DNA of 21,641 nt from an uncultured Collinsella sp. (lineage in GTDB: Bacteria; Actinomycetota; Coriobacteriia; Coriobacteriales; Coriobacteriaceae). The position numbers and the translations under genes were made by a program. Of this stretch, positions 16,120 to 21,397 are shown piece after piece. The notes under the pieces are model-generated. The model ran no database searches and had not been told where the DNA came from. It was given only the letters and a program-made list of their open reading frames with translations. The stretch is taken from the NCBI GenBank assembly GCA_958403395.1, contig CATXXF010000033.1, forward strand, positions 1 through 21,641, in the 5' to 3' direction. Numbering within the stretch: the first letter of the stretch is position 1; the number at the start of each line of letters is the position of its first letter.

Positions 16120-16803
16120 TTAGATGCCGGCGATTGCGAAGTTGAGCAGCTGCTCAGCGAACGGATACACGGTAACGTCGAAATAGCGACCGATCACGTC
16201 GATGCCGGTCCACATGGGCAGCAGGTACAGCACCAGGATGAGGATGGGCATGGCGTATTGCTGCAGGCGGTAGTAGTTGGCGAGCGCCTTGTCCTTGAGG
16301 AAGGGCACGATGATCGACGAGCCATCGAGCGGCGGAATCGGGATGAGGTTAAAGAACGCGAGCGACAGGTTGACCACGATAAACGTGGCGCCGAAGTTCA
16401 TGATCTGTGACGCTACGGCAAAGGACATGCTTGCATAGAGGTTGCCGTACGTTACTTGCATGAGAGCGGCAGCGAGGCACGCGAGGGCGATGTTCGATGC
16501 GGGGCCGGCAACGCTCACCAGGACCTCGTCGCGCTTGGGGTGCTTGAGGTTGTTGAGGTAGACGGGCACGGGCTTGGCGAAGGCAAACACCGGGCCACCG
16601 GCTGCGAGCATGAGCAGCGGCAGGATGATGGTGCCAAACGGGTCGATATGGTTGAGCGGGTTGAGCGAGACACGACCGCGTGATCGGGCTGTCTTGTCGC
16701 CGAGAGCCCAGGCTGCGGCGGCGTGCGCGCTCTCGTGGATAACGATGCCCAGGATGACGGCGACCGCGCTGGCGAGCAGGTTCATGATGTAGCTGCTTGA
16801 CAT
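16120..16803 (-). CDS. site-2 protease family (M50) membrane metalloprotease
   Basis: This 227-residue multi-pass protein carries the intramembrane zinc protease motif HESAH at residues 23-27 in a hydrophobic helix and the third ligand in PIPPLDGSSI (D160). Between them are NPLNHIDPFGT and AKPVPV, both characteristic of the compact M50B / YwhC-type proteases, and VAGPASNIALA. About five or six hydrophobic segments are evident, without PDZ or CBS domains. Substrates of these compact members are largely unknown. It sits 9 bp after the small membrane protein gene and upstream of scpA, an association also seen in Firmicutes. The protease class is well supported; the biological role is not. Confidence 0.9.
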   Translation of the reverse strand: MSSSYIMNLLASAVAVILGIVIHESAHAAAAWALGDKTARSRGRVSLNPLNHIDPFGTIILPLLMLAAGGPVFAFAKPVPVYLNNLKHPKRDEVLVSVAGPASNIALACLAAALMQVTYGNLYASMSFAVASQIMNFGATFIVVNLSLAFFNLIPIPPLDGSSIIVPFLKDKALANYYRLQQYAMPILILVLYLLPMWTGIDVIGRYFDVTVYPFAEQLLNFAIAGI

Positions 16804-16812
16804 GGCGCTCCC

Positions 16813-17109
16813 CTAGCGGACGCGGCGCGAAGCGCGCGTGAGCAGGTAGTCAATTGCAAACAGGATCACAGCGACGATGGCATAATCCAGGCGGAACACG
16901 CCGCCAAAGGGCGAGGTGATAACGCCGTAGCCGGCGATGGCGCTCGGCAGCGCGCGCGAAAGCTCAACGACAAAGCCGACGATCTGCAGTTTGGCGGTGA
17001 GGCCGCTAAAGCACAGCAGTACGGTCATCGCGCTCATAAAGATGCCGCAGATACGGCACGCGATGGCGATGATGCTCATCGCCACGGCAGTGGCCTTACG
17101 AGAGTTCAC
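16813..17109 (-). CDS. small hydrophobic membrane protein of unknown function
   Basis: The frame is open to 17229, but I place the start at GTG 17109, because GGAG lies 7 bases upstream inside the end of the ABC-F gene and the resulting protein begins MNSRKATAVAMSII. That gives 98 residues overlapping the ABC-F gene by 14 bp. Hydrophobic segments at about residues 8-36 and 73-91, and a weaker one at 42-65, suggest two or three membrane helices, with basic residues at both ends (NSRK and RASRRVR). I do not recognise a family. Tight packing between ABC-F and the M50 protease suggests co-expression and perhaps a role near the membrane, which is inference only. Confidence 0.7.
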   Translation of the reverse strand: MNSRKATAVAMSIIAIACRICGIFMSAMTVLLCFSGLTAKLQIVGFVVELSRALPSAIAGYGVITSPFGGVFRLDYAIVAVILFAIDYLLTRASRRVR

Positions 17110-19129
17110 GCGCGGTCTCCTCTTCGATCTGGGTGGAAAGCTCCAGCCATTCGTCCTCGAGCTTGGGTAGCTCTTGCTTAAGGCCGTTATATTCCCCCAG
17201 CGCGGCGTTGAACTTGTCCTGATCGGCATAAAGCTCTTCGCTTGCCATCAATTCCATAAGCTCGTCATAGCGGGCGCGCTTTTTGTCGAGCTCCGCCTCG
17301 ATCTTCTTGAGCTGGTTGCGCACGCCCTTGAGCTTCTTGTTGAGCGCGGCGCGGGCCTGGGCCTCGGCGCGCTTTTGCTCCTTGGTCTTTTTGCCCTCGG
17401 CCGGCTTGGAAGCGGCGGCGGGCGCATCGGGCTGGGTCGCGGTGACCTTAGCGGACTTGGTCGCGGCCGGTGCGCTCTCCCCTTCTGCCTCGGCGGCGGC
17501 GCGGGCCGCGAGGTCCTCGCGCTTGTAGAGGTAGTAGTCGTAGTCGCCATCGTAGACCGTGACCTTGCCATCGCGGATGTCGATCACGCGGTTGGCAACG
17601 GCGCGTACCAGGTGTTCGTCGTGGCTGATCAGCACGATGGTTCCGGGGAAGTTCTGCAGGGCGTTCTCGAGCATGTCCACCGAGTCGATGTCCAGGTGGT
17701 TGGTGGGCTCGTCCAGGCACAGGAGCGCCTCGGGGGCCACGAGCATTTTGGCCAGGGCCAGACGCGCTTTTTCGCCTCCGGAGAGGACGCGAACCTGCTT
17801 TTCGATGGAATCGTTGTCGCTAAACAGGAAGGCGCCCAGCAGGCTGCGCTGCTGCGGCACGGTCCACTTGGGCGTGACGGTGTCGATCTCTTGCAGGACG
17901 GTATTGGACTCGGTCATGCCCTCGAGTGCGTGCTGGGCGTAGTAGGCCACGCCCACGTTGGTGCCCAGGTCCCGGGTGCCGGTGGTGGGCGGCTCCAGGC
18001 CGGCGAGGATCTTCATGAGGGTGGACTTGCCGGCGCCGTTGGGGCCGACGAGCGCCACGTGCTCGCCGCGGTAGAGCTTGAGGTCGATGTCACTGTAGAT
18101 GTGCTTGTCGCCGTAGGACTTGGAGACGCCCTCGAGCCCCACGACCATGTCGCCGGAGCGCGGCGGATCGGGGAACTTAAAGTCGATGTGCTTGTGGCCC
18201 TCGGGTAGGATGACGAGCTCCTTTTTGATCTGCTCGATCTTACGGATGCGCTCCTGCGCCTGGGCGGCCTTGGTGGGCTTGTAGCGGAACTTGTCAACGA
18301 AGACCTGCATGTGGGCGATGTCGCGCTCCTGGGCGGCACGCTTGGCGCGCATCTGCTCCAGGTTGTCTTCGCGCTGCTTGAGGTAGCTGCTGTAGTTGCC
18401 GGTGTAGGTGGTCACGCGACGGTTTTCGAGTGCGGCGACGTGGTCGACGCAGGCGTCCATGAAGGCGCGGTCGTGGCTGACGATGAGGACGGCGCCGTCG
18501 TAGTTGGCGATAAAGCCGCGCAGCCACTGGACGCTTTCGAGGTCCAGGTGGTTGGTGGGCTCGTCCAGAAGCAGCAGGTCGGGGTGGCGCAGGAAGAGCT
18601 TGGCGAGCGCGATGCGCATCTGCCAACCGCCCGAGAACTCGGAGCACGGGCGCTCAAAGTCGGTGACCTTAAAGCCCAGGCCGGACAGGATCTTGCGGGC
18701 GTTGCTCTCGAGCTCGTAGCCGCCCAGGTGCTCAAAGCGGTCCTGGACCTGGCCATACTCGTTAAGGAGTGCGTCGACGTCCTTGCCCTGCTCGGAGAGC
18801 TCGGTGATTTGGGCCTGCAGCTCGTTGGCGCGCTCGCCCATACGGCGGATTTCCTTGGCGGCGGCCATGACCTCGGCGAGGATGGTGGTGTCCTTTTGCT
18901 CCAGGTTGGTTTCCTGCTCTAGGTAGCCCACCTGGCAGTCCTTGGCGTACTGGACCTGGCCGGCGTCGGGACTGTCGATGCCCATGATGATCTTGAGCAT
19001 GGTGGTTTTGCCGGCGCCGTTGGGTCCCACGAGCGCGAAGCGCTCGCCGGGGTTGATCTGGAAGGACGCGCCGCTAAAGAGGACGCGCGCGCCGAAGCTT
19101 TTTTCGATCTTGTCGACCAGGAGGATCAT
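17096..19129 (-). CDS. ABC-F family ATP-binding protein
   Basis: The 677-residue protein has two ATP-binding domains and no membrane segments, as in ABC-F proteins that act on the ribosome. Domain 1 has Walker A GPNGAGKT (35-42), signature FSGGWQMR (165-172) and LLLLDEPTNHLD (185-196). Domain 2 has GPNGAGKST (362-370), LSGGEKAR (449-456) and LLCLDEPTNHLD (469-480). The interdomain linker (about 245-310) is highly charged. Residues 545-600 are Ala/Lys-rich and lead into a C-terminal coiled coil (about 595-675), as in Uup/YfmR-type members. A translation-factor role is more likely than antibiotic resistance, but subfamily placement needs a tree. The first eight codons are repeated upstream at 19943-19967. 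GGCGG lies 5 bases before the ATG. Confidence 0.93.
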   Translation of the reverse strand: MILLVDKIEKSFGARVLFSGASFQINPGERFALVGPNGAGKTTMLKIIMGIDSPDAGQVQYAKDCQVGYLEQETNLEQKDTTILAEVMAAAKEIRRMGERANELQAQITELSEQGKDVDALLNEYGQVQDRFEHLGGYELESNARKILSGLGFKVTDFERPCSEFSGGWQMRIALAKLFLRHPDLLLLDEPTNHLDLESVQWLRGFIANYDGAVLIVSHDRAFMDACVDHVAALENRRVTTYTGNYSSYLKQREDNLEQMRAKRAAQERDIAHMQVFVDKFRYKPTKAAQAQERIRKIEQIKKELVILPEGHKHIDFKFPDPPRSGDMVVGLEGVSKSYGDKHIYSDIDLKLYRGEHVALVGPNGAGKSTLMKILAGLEPPTTGTRDLGTNVGVAYYAQHALEGMTESNTVLQEIDTVTPKWTVPQQRSLLGAFLFSDNDSIEKQVRVLSGGEKARLALAKMLVAPEALLCLDEPTNHLDIDSVDMLENALQNFPGTIVLISHDEHLVRAVANRVIDIRDGKVTVYDGDYDYYLYKREDLAARAAAEAEGESAPAATKSAKVTATQPDAPAAASKPAEGKKTKEQKRAEAQARAALNKKLKGVRNQLKKIEAELDKKRARYDELMELMASEELYADQDKFNAALGEYNGLKQELPKLEDEWLELSTQIEEETARELS

Positions 19130-19159
19130 GGTGCCGCCTTTGACCTTGTGTGCCTATAT

Positions 19160-19189
19160 GAAAAAAGGCCCCAACTTGCGTTGGAGCCT
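19160..19189 (-). terminator. terminator of tRNA-Ala copy A
   Basis: On the minus strand AGGCTCCAAC and GTTGGGGCCT pair over 10 bp (one G-T) around a GCAA loop, followed by TTTTTT. It lies 15 bases after the tRNA and 30 bases before the ABC-F start, so ABC-F needs read-through or a promoter I cannot identify. Confidence 0.92.
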
Positions 19190-19204
19190 CATTCAATGCT
19201 CGGG

Positions 19205-19277
19205 TGGAGACGAGGGGGATCGAACCCCTGACCTCTTGACTGCCAGTCAAGCGCTCTCCCAGCTGAGCTACGCCCCC
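19205..19277 (-). tRNA. tRNA-Ala (anticodon GGC), copy A
   Basis: The minus strand folds as a cloverleaf: acceptor GGGGGCG/CGTCTCC, D arm GCTC/GAGC, anticodon stem CTTGA/TCAAG with loop CTGGCAG (anticodon GGC), T arm AGGGG TTCGATC CCCCT and discriminator A. The next bases are CCC, so CCA is not encoded and must be added after transcription. The 73-base sequence is identical in copy B. Confidence 0.97.
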
Positions 19278-19289
19278 GTGCGAAGAAGT

Positions 19290-19318
19290 ACTATACGGGA
19301 ACTCGGACGGCGATGCAA
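19290..19318 (-). promoter_or_regulatory. promoter of tRNA-Ala copy A
   Basis: On the minus strand TTGCAT (19318-19313) and TATAGT (19295-19290) are separated by exactly 17 bases, close to the sigma-70/SigA consensus. The -10 box ends 12 bases before the tRNA. Confidence 0.85.
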
Positions 19319-19403
19319 GGACAATTTTGGAAAAACTTTCCGGGGGCGGCGGCGCGGATGCGGGACGGACTCGAGAGCGATGGGCCCGCGATGCCCGACT
19401 AAG

Positions 19404-19450
19404 CCCGCGGGGCGCGCCCCGCGGGAGGGCGGCGCTGCCGCCGCCCTCCC
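19404..19450. repeat. two adjoining GC-only perfect hairpins
   Basis: Positions 19404-19425 are a perfect 22-bp palindrome of C and G only. Positions 19423-19434 and 19439-19450 form a second perfect 12-bp stem (gggagggcggcg with its complement) around a CTGC loop, sharing three bases with the first. Neither has a T tract. Both lie in the block missing from copy B. The surrounding 19354-19483 shows no credible gene. Confidence 0.85.
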
Positions 19451-19483
19451 ATCAGGCTCCACTCCGCCCGCCCCCGGGGCCTC

Positions 19484-19647
19484 CCGCCACGAAACCGGCC
19501 CATCTACTACGTTTGGCCGGCATCCCCCGACCATGGCGCCTCGGGCAAAAATAAAACCGCAGGCCGTCTGCCTGCGGTTTTCGCGAAATACGGGGTATGG
19601 TCGAGGGGTAGGGGTTAAACGTAGTAGATGGGCCGGTTTCGTGGCGG
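19484..19647. repeat. 164-bp near-palindromic element with 31-bp perfect inverted repeats
   Basis: Positions 19484-19514 (starting ccgccacgaaaccgg) are the exact reverse complement of 19617-19647 (ending ccggtttcgtggcgg). The pairing continues imperfectly inward, for example cgaccat at 19528-19534 with atggtcg at 19597-19603, and a terminator-type hairpin occupies the centre. Open frames across it on both strands look like chance products of the palindrome. The form resembles a MITE or a REPIN-like doublet of inverted repeats; no transposase is present. I suspect it is a dispersed repeat of this genus, which needs a genome search. Confidence 0.85.
19553..19581. terminator. bidirectional terminator at the centre of the palindrome
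   Basis: The sequence aaaaccgcaggc and its exact complement gcctgcggtttt form a 12-bp stem with loop CGTCT. On the minus strand the stem is followed by TTTTATTTTT; on the plus strand by TTTT then CGCG. The minus-strand direction should be stronger. It would insulate the CAU tRNA side from the tRNA-Ala side. Confidence 0.75.
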
Positions 19648-19689
19648 CGGCATCGCGGGCAGCCGACAGAGGGCGTCCGGAAGTGAGCA
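19643..19689. repeat. 47-bp repeat, distal end of copy A
   Basis: This is identical to 20183-20229. In copy B it directly adjoins the tRNA-Ala repeat, with the two parts sharing ggcggcggc. Here it is separated from that repeat by the hairpin-rich block. The 9-bp ggcggcggc occurs at 19345-19353 and 19643-19651, one copy at each side of the extra block. Confidence 0.95.
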
Positions 19690-19721
19690 AGCAGGCTATT
19701 TGCAAGTGGAAACTCCTGCCA

Positions 19722-19760
19722 TGAAAAAGAAAACAGGCCAGACATATTGCCTGACCTGTT
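19722..19760 (-). terminator. terminator after the CAU tRNA
   Basis: On the minus strand AACAGGTCAGGC and GTCTGGCCTGTT pair over 12 bp (two G-T pairs) around AATAT, followed by TTCTTTTT. It begins 8 bases after the CCA end of the tRNA. The arm AGGTCAGGC is shared with the tRNA-Pro terminator at 1852-1882. Confidence 0.88.
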
Positions 19761-19768
19761 GAAAAACC

Positions 19769-19844
19769 TGGTGGGCCCTCCGGGATTCGAACCCAGAACC
19801 CAGGGATTATGAGTCCCCTGCGCTAACCGTTGCGCCAAGAGCCC
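19769..19844 (-). tRNA. tRNA with anticodon CAU (Ile2 or elongator Met)
   Basis: The minus strand gives acceptor GGGCTCT/AGGGCCC, D stem GCGC/GCGC, anticodon stem GGGGA/TCCCT with loop CTCATAA (anticodon CAT), T arm CTGGG TTCGAAT CCCGG, discriminator A and encoded CCA. The acceptor and anticodon arms resemble the Ile2 type, whose C34 is changed to lysidine by TilS so that it reads AUA, more than elongator Met; the initiator type is excluded by the paired 1-72 position. Distinguishing Ile2 from Met needs a model search. Confidence 0.9.
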
Positions 19845-19909
19845 TTATAAAGTGGCACTTACAGTTGGGGTGGCAGAACAGCCTCCAACGCTTTGAACCA
19901 CGATGTGAA

Positions 19910-19938
19910 ATACTACCATGCGCGCGACGTCCGTTCAA
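19910..19938 (-). promoter_or_regulatory. promoter of the CAU tRNA
   Basis: On the minus strand TTGAAC (19938-19933) and TAGTAT (19915-19910) are separated by 17 bases. Transcription would start about 58 bases before the tRNA. The -35 box lies only 4 bases from the edge of tRNA-Ala repeat copy B. Confidence 0.75.
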
Positions 19939-19967
19939 CGCACGATCTTGTCGACCAGGAGGATCAT
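19935..19967 (-). pseudogene. duplicated 5' fragment of the ABC-F gene
   Basis: Repeat copy B carries the ABC-F upstream sequence and its first eight codons (MILLVDKI), then runs into unrelated sequence as VR and a TGA stop. The 10-codon remnant overlaps the -35 box of the CAU tRNA promoter. It is a by-product of the duplication and shows that the copied unit came from the tRNA-Ala/ABC-F junction. Confidence 0.85.
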
Positions 19968-19997
19968 GGTGCCGCCTTTGACCTTGTTTTCCTATAT

Positions 19998-20027
19998 GAA
20001 AAAAGGCCCCAACTTGCGTTGGAGCCT
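19998..20027 (-). terminator. terminator of tRNA-Ala copy B
   Basis: This is identical to the copy A terminator: a 10-bp GC-rich stem with GCAA loop and TTTTTT on the minus strand, so copy B is a complete transcription unit. Confidence 0.92.
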
Positions 20028-20042
20028 CATTCAATGCTCGGG

Positions 20043-20115
20043 TGGAGACGAGGGGGATCGAACCCCTGACCTCTTGACTGCCAGTCAAGCGCTCTCCCAG
20101 CTGAGCTACGCCCCC
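20043..20115 (-). tRNA. tRNA-Ala (anticodon GGC), copy B
   Basis: It is identical over all 73 bases to the tRNA at 19205-19277, with the same cloverleaf and non-encoded CCA. Promoter and terminator are also intact, so both genes should be expressed and add to Ala-GGC dosage. Confidence 0.97.
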
Positions 20116-20127
20116 GTGCGAAGAAGT

Positions 20128-20156
20128 ACTATACGGGAACTCGGACGGCGATGCAA
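20128..20156 (-). promoter_or_regulatory. promoter of tRNA-Ala copy B
   Basis: TTGCAT (20156-20151), 17 bases, TATAGT (20133-20128) on the minus strand, identical to copy A. Confidence 0.85.
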
Positions 20157-20239
20157 GGACAATTTTGGAAAAACTTTCCGGGGGCGGCGGCATCGCGGGC
20201 AGCCGACAGAGGGCGTCCGGAAGTGAGCAGGGCACCCGT

Positions 20240-21397
20240 CTAACGACCGATTTCCAGCCAGTTACATAGGATGTTGGCTCGTAACTCAATTTCCGTCGTC
20301 TTTTGCGCCTTAGTTTTACACCTATAGCGCAATTCCAGGCGCGAGCAAAGACTTCGCACGATTGCATCAAGCTGCTCGGCATCGTTAAGCATGTCGTGCG
20401 TAACCAAGAAGACGTCATACCCCATACTTTGCAGCGCCGTCATGCGTTTGGCATCGTGGTCGAGCACGGCGCCTGATCCGTGGATGACCTCTCCCTGAAT
20501 CTCCACGATGCCCGCCTTCATTATGGTGGGATTCACGATCACGATATCCCCGTAGCAGACTCTTTGCCCCGCAATGCTCTGAGCCGCTGCGGTAAGCGGC
20601 GTAAGGTCGTTAATATATATGTTTCGAAAGCCGGCACCGCCGCGAGAGCGAGGAAGCGATAGCAATAAAATTCCTGCAACCTCAAGCGGAGAAGCTGCTA
20701 TACCTGTCACCAGCTGAGCGGCGTTGTAAAACTTCGTACCCCACTTTCGTCTTTTCATCTTACTGGCGTACTCATGAAGCTCGTGTAATTCGATGAGCGG
20801 CTTCCTCATCCAGAGCGAAGTGCCCTTTAGCCTTATGACCTCCTTCATTTTCTTTTGTCCGTTGGACCCCTTCGCATTTGCCTGTTCTTTGACTTTTATG
20901 CGCGCATAAACGCGTTTCCATTGTGGTTCGTCTTGGCTTTCATCGAGGTCAAAGAGGGATTCGGTGGTTGCATTCTCGGCAGCGTCATTGGCTTTATCTA
21001 GTTCCGCTTCTGCTGCTACGGTGGGCTCAAAGACTGAGAACCATCCGCAAAATTCGTACATGGCAAGGACAAGATCGGTTGGAGACATAAAGCGCGCCAT
21101 GGTGAATAGCGTCGCAAGTGGATTGGTAACCCTAAAGCTCATCGTGGTTTCCAGCGTGCTATCAACCCCCGAAGTATCATCACAGTGGATTGTTGTCCGT
21201 AATCCCGAATGGTAGTTAACGCCACCTGGCACTGTTGCGGTAACAATCGGGGTCTTGAGGACGTCGACTACAAAGGGCGATTGAGATAGAGCTCGCCAGC
21301 CGTCTTCAGGGCTTGGCAGTCTTGGGTAGAGGTCACGGACCTGCGGTGGACAGCGCCAGTAGCGGAATGCGGTGTTTGCGCAGACGATCTCGTCCAT
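20240..21397 (-). CDS. putative PD-(D/E)XK nuclease-fold (DUF559/Vsr-like) protein of unknown function
   Basis: This 385-residue protein has no close named relative that I know. Residues 85-125 (SFRVTNPLATLFTMARFMS, then MYEFCGWFS) and 225-255 (ASPLEVAGILLLSLPR) resemble a family I associate with Coriobacteriia, in which such segments precede a C-terminal endonuclease-like domain. That domain appears at about 281-350: D284, then IVEIQG with E299 and Q301, then H314-D315, R318, and MGYDVFLVTHDML, matching the DUF559 pattern of E-x-D/K-G, D..R, G-x-V-x-x-V-T. The usual third acidic or lysine residue is Gln301. Residues 130-160 are acidic and probably unstructured. Base composition is visibly less GC-rich than the neighbours, suggesting transfer. 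GGGGAGG lies 5 bases before ATG 21397. A defence or DNA-processing role is conceivable but unproven. Confidence 0.75.
   Translation of the reverse strand: MDEIVCANTAFRYWRCPPQVRDLYPRLPSPEDGWRALSQSPFVVDVLKTPIVTATVPGGVNYHSGLRTTIHCDDTSGVDSTLETTMSFRVTNPLATLFTMARFMSPTDLVLAMYEFCGWFSVFEPTVAAEAELDKANDAAENATTESLFDLDESQDEPQWKRVYARIKVKEQANAKGSNGQKKMKEVIRLKGTSLWMRKPLIELHELHEYASKMKRRKWGTKFYNAAQLVTGIAASPLEVAGILLLSLPRSRGGAGFRNIYINDLTPLTAAAQSIAGQRVCYGDIVIVNPTIMKAGIVEIQGEVIHGSGAVLDHDAKRMTALQSMGYDVFLVTHDMLNDAEQLDAIVRSLCSRLELRYRCKTKAQKTTEIELRANILCNWLEIGR

Larger units (their letters stand above)
19105..19353. repeat. tRNA-Ala locus repeat, copy A (249 bp)
   Basis: This segment is repeated at 19943-20191 with only two mismatches (positions 19150 and 19152, both G in this copy and T in the other). 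It covers the first 25 bases of the ABC-F coding region, the tRNA-Ala terminator, the tRNA and its promoter. In this copy the right boundary runs into a hairpin-rich block that is absent from copy B. Confidence 0.97.
19943..20229. repeat. tRNA-Ala locus repeat, copy B (249 bp plus 47 bp, sharing 9 bp)
   Basis: Positions 19943-20191 match 19105-19353 (247 of 249) and 20183-20229 match 19643-19689 (47 of 47), sharing ggcggcggc. Copy B therefore equals 19105-19689 with exactly 298 bp missing. It ends 10 bp before the stop codon of the low-GC gene at 20240. Confidence 0.95.

Noticed and set aside
19484..19647. Invertible promoter switch (inverton) flanked by 31-bp inverted repeats
   Set aside because: The enclosed 102 bp is itself partly palindromic and holds a symmetric terminator, with no promoter, so inversion would change little; no recombinase is nearby.
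19404..19689. CRISPR array
   Set aside because: The repeats are inverted or single pairs, without regularly spaced direct repeats and spacers, and no cas gene is present.
19268..19705. 145-codon minus-strand open frame over the hairpin-rich block, and a 128-codon frame at 19452-19838
   Set aside because: They cover the tRNA-Ala promoter or the CAU tRNA and its terminator as well as the palindromes, and the composition is Pro/Arg/Gly-rich; best explained as chance frames over repeats.
18942..20226. Plus-strand frames over the two tRNA-Ala copies with matching peptide text
   Set aside because: The shared peptide is simply the translation of the duplicated tRNA region on the wrong strand, not a conserved protein.
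19105..20229. Classical attL/attR sites of a tRNA-integrated island
   Set aside because: Integrases usually duplicate only the 3' end of a tRNA. Here the whole tRNA, promoter, terminator and neighbouring codons are copied and only about 0.8 kb with no integrase separates the copies, so a local duplication fits better.
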